A stretch of 60,000 bases of DNA from Takakia lepidozioides (taxonomy: Eukaryota > Streptophyta > Takakiopsida > Takakiales > Takakiaceae): positions 27,468,001-27,528,000 of the forward strand of contig CM060733.1 in assembly GCA_030704615.1 (NCBI GenBank), in the 5' to 3' direction. Shown here piece after piece: positions 58,150 to 60,000 of this stretch (positions are counted from its first letter, which is position 1; the number at the start of each line of letters is the position of its first letter). The notes under the pieces are model-generated. The model ran no database searches. It saw nothing but the letters and a program-made list of their open reading frames with translations, and was not told the DNA's origin. Position numbers and translations under genes: made by a program.

Positions 58150-59120
58150 ACATGTTACAAACGACTTTGAATTCAAAGATGAGTTACTTTATTTCAAAGG
58201 ACTTTTCTATGTACCTACACGACTGCGAATTCTTCAAACATGTCATGATCTTCCGACTGCAGGACATTTCGGCTTCAACAAAACAATGGAATTGATATAT
58301 AGGGACTATTGGTGGCCGCAGATTGGAAACTCGTGAAATAATTTATAAAATCTTGCGACACGTGTGCTAGAGCAAAGGGACCATGACATCGACCTTACGA
58401 CCTTCTTCAACCATTACCCATTCCCAATGGTCCATGGTCGTCCGTGTCTATGGACTTTATTACGGACTTTCCAATTTCCAGACCACCGATTCAATCCTTG
58501 TTATTGTAGATCGTTTTACAAAGATGACACATTTCATTCCATGTAATAAGACGGTTACCGGCGAGGAAACTGCAAGACTCTTCCTCAATAATATCTACCG
58601 CATTCATGGACTCCCGAAGGACACAGTATCTGATCGAGGACCACAGTTCATATCAAATTTCTGGAGGGGATTATTTCACATATTGGATACTAAGATTAAT
58701 CTCTCTACAGCTAATCATCCACAGACTGATGGTTAAACCGAACACATAAACCAAATTTTGGAGCAGTATCTTCGCTGTACGATAAATTATCACCAAGATA
58801 ATTGGACGGACCTTCTGTCACTGGCTGAGTTTGCTTACAACAACACTATACATTCTTCGACCAAGCAAACTCCATTTTTCTCCAATTATGGTCATCCTCG
58901 AGCAAACCCTTTCCACATGAAGACTGTTGGAAGCCCTGCTGCAGAAAACCTTGCTACTCATCTTGCTACGATTCACAAGAAGCTTACACTCCACCTCGCA
59001 GAAGCTCAAAAATAATACAAAGAGTATGCAGATCAACATCGCCAACTCCAACCCAAGTTCAAGGTCGGAGATCGTGTGTGGCTTCTTCGACGGGATATAC
59101 AAACCTCGCGACCATCAAGG
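58150..59120 (+). pseudogene. Gypsy integrase
   Basis: The HHCC zinc region survives in two frames (CHDLPTAGHFGFNKTMELIY, then FIKSCDTCARAK, with a TAA at 58339). The DDE core reads [29 protein letters not shown] and STANHPQTDG, then TAA (58734). The stretch to [20 protein letters not shown] and the C-terminal VGDRVWLLRR follow, with another TAA at 59013. Confidence 0.9.
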
Positions 59121-59505
59121 AAGTTGGATTATCAACGCCTGGGACCATTCAAAATTATTCGACAAATAAATCCGGTCAGTTTTCGGCTTGAACTCCCACG
59201 AAGTATGCGCATCCATCCAGTCTTTCACGTTTCATTATTGGAGTTGTATCATCCATCGAATATTCCGGGGAGAGTTTCCGTACTACCTCCACTAATCGAA
59301 GTCAATCAGGAAATCGAGTATGAAGTCGACGAAGTCCTAGACTCTCGCATCAAATATAAACGTCTTGAGTATTTCGTACATTGGAAAAGCTACAACATCA
59401 GCAAACGAACGTGAGAACCTTCATCTAACCTTGCCAATGCATCTGACAAAGTCCAAGAGTTTCATCAACGATATCCAGCTAAGCACCGAGCTACACGTCA
59501 ATAAG
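59121..59505 (+). pseudogene. Gypsy integrase C-terminus with chromodomain
   Basis: LGPFKIIRQINPVSFRLELP, then HPVFHVSLLE precede a chromodomain: EYEVDEVLDSRIKYKRLEYF, VHWKSYNISKRT, with TGA (59412) where the conserved Trp of the 'TWEP' motif belongs, then EPSSNLANASDKVQEFHQRY. A C-terminal chromodomain places the element among the chromoviruses. Confidence 0.9.
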
Positions 59506-59658
59506 ACGTCACAACGATGATATCAGCCAAGTTAGCTTCAAGATGAAGACTCCGCATTCAGTGTATCTGATACACACTAAGGAGGGAGGTTCTCCAACTC
59601 TAAGTAAGTCCAAGATTTTCCCGCTCCTTGAGGAATTCGGCGCTAGAGGAGGGGGTGA

Positions 59659-60000
59659 TGTCACGGACATAGCCCAGAGGAACTTACCATGAGTAAATAC
59701 CAGAAGTTACCAAGTTACAATGTTACCCAAAATTACCGTGATCTACCATGATTTACCATAAGTTATAATTAGTTACCAAGTTACCGTAAATTTACCAAAT
59801 TACCGAGAGTAACTTAGGAAATTGCTCACGAAGCTTTTTTTGTTTAAGGAAACTTCGCCACCAAGAAACCTTTGTTTAACCTTGGAAACTTCTCCATCAA
59901 GAAACCTCTTTTGGGAAAGCCTCTCAGGGAACCTCCTAGTAGCCAGTATATATAGGAGGCGAGACTGGACACTCTTTAGTCTTGCCAACACCAGTTCAAG
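59659..60000 (+). repeat. 3' LTR (start) of the gypsy element
   Basis: The polypurine tract AGAGGAGGGGGTGA (59645-59658) is followed by TGTCACGGACATAGCCCA, the LTR start. The first 150 bp are packed with TTACC/GTTAC motifs, such as AAGTTACCAAGTTACAATGT. A TATA box-like TATATATAGG at about 59946-59955 may mark the LTR promoter. The window ends before the LTR does. Confidence 0.92.

Larger units (their letters stand above)
50548..60000 (+). mobile_element. Ty3/gypsy chromovirus, 5' LTR absent, interrupted by a CACTA element
   Basis: Gag starts at 50548 (MVATLQSLQL), runs to 50784, resumes at 55252 and is followed by the other domains below. The order gag, protease, RT, RNase H, integrase, chromodomain, purine tract (59646-59657), LTR is that of a chromovirus. 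No 5' LTR or primer-binding site is seen before 50548, so that end is lost. More than ten in-frame stops and several frameshifts inactivate it. The LTR family is also present at 32392-32581. The window ends inside the 3' LTR. Confidence 0.93.

Noticed and set aside
1-60000. tRNA, rRNA or other structured RNA genes
   Set aside because: No convincing A/B box pair with a cloverleaf, and no rRNA-like conserved stretch, was found by eye on either strand.

Overview
The window reads as nuclear DNA of a land plant. It has four spliced genes with GT-AG introns and plant-specific families: a PH/RhoGAP protein of the PHGAP/REN type, an alpha-type Aurora kinase, an SRP54-M/SEC-C protein, and DYW-type pentatricopeptide-repeat (PPR) sequence. 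Around them lies a dense transposon landscape. The large amount of decayed PLS/DYW PPR sequence and the chromoviral and LINE content would suit a seed-free plant (fern, lycophyte or bryophyte), but that is a guess. The species cannot be read from the sequence.

Layout. 1-7862 is gene-poor: a probable LINE tail, a purine-rich tandem repeat, a 71-78 bp minisatellite and one unsupported 222-codon ORF. 7863-23651 (minus) is a PHGAP gene whose 21 recognised exons join in perfect phase (880 codons including the stop). Its introns hold LINE debris in both orientations. 23652-25413 is the divergent upstream region shared with a small coiled-coil gene (25414-28869, plus). 29430-36420 is repeat-rich: a GGTTACAC-rich patch, a broken PPR E/DYW end on the minus strand, a LINE-like fragment fused to a piece of LTR, and two MITEs with target-site duplications. 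36948-39915 is an intact nine-exon Aurora kinase (293 residues). About 41107-43250 is an SRP54-M/SEC-C gene preceded by five 14-bp repeats, some carrying ACGTCA boxes. 43430-47640 is a decayed, self-similar array of PPR triplets that runs in frame into the second half of the LINE-like element (47641-about 50540: chromodomain, unrecognised domain, RNase H, zinc motif).

50548 to the window end is a Ty3/gypsy chromovirus (gag, protease, RT, RNase H, integrase, chromodomain, start of the 3' LTR). A 4,467-bp CACTA-type transposon is nested exactly inside its gag, flanked by the 3-bp duplication ATG. The CACTA element carries PPR and OSB-like gene fragments that resemble sequence a few kb upstream, so it looks like a gene-fragment-carrying, non-autonomous element.

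Themes. Most premature stops in the retroelements and PPR copies can be explained by C-to-T or G-to-A changes (CGA to TGA, CAA to TAA, TGG to TGA), as expected of methylated, silenced DNA that decays by deamination. The LINE-like element and a PPR gene are each split between 31.3 kb and 47.6 kb on opposite strands, which a single 16.3-kb inversion would explain. The host genes have no obvious operational link to one another: Aurora (mitosis), PHGAP (ROP GTPase signalling), the SRP54-M/SEC-C protein (probably organellar) and an unidentified coiled-coil protein.
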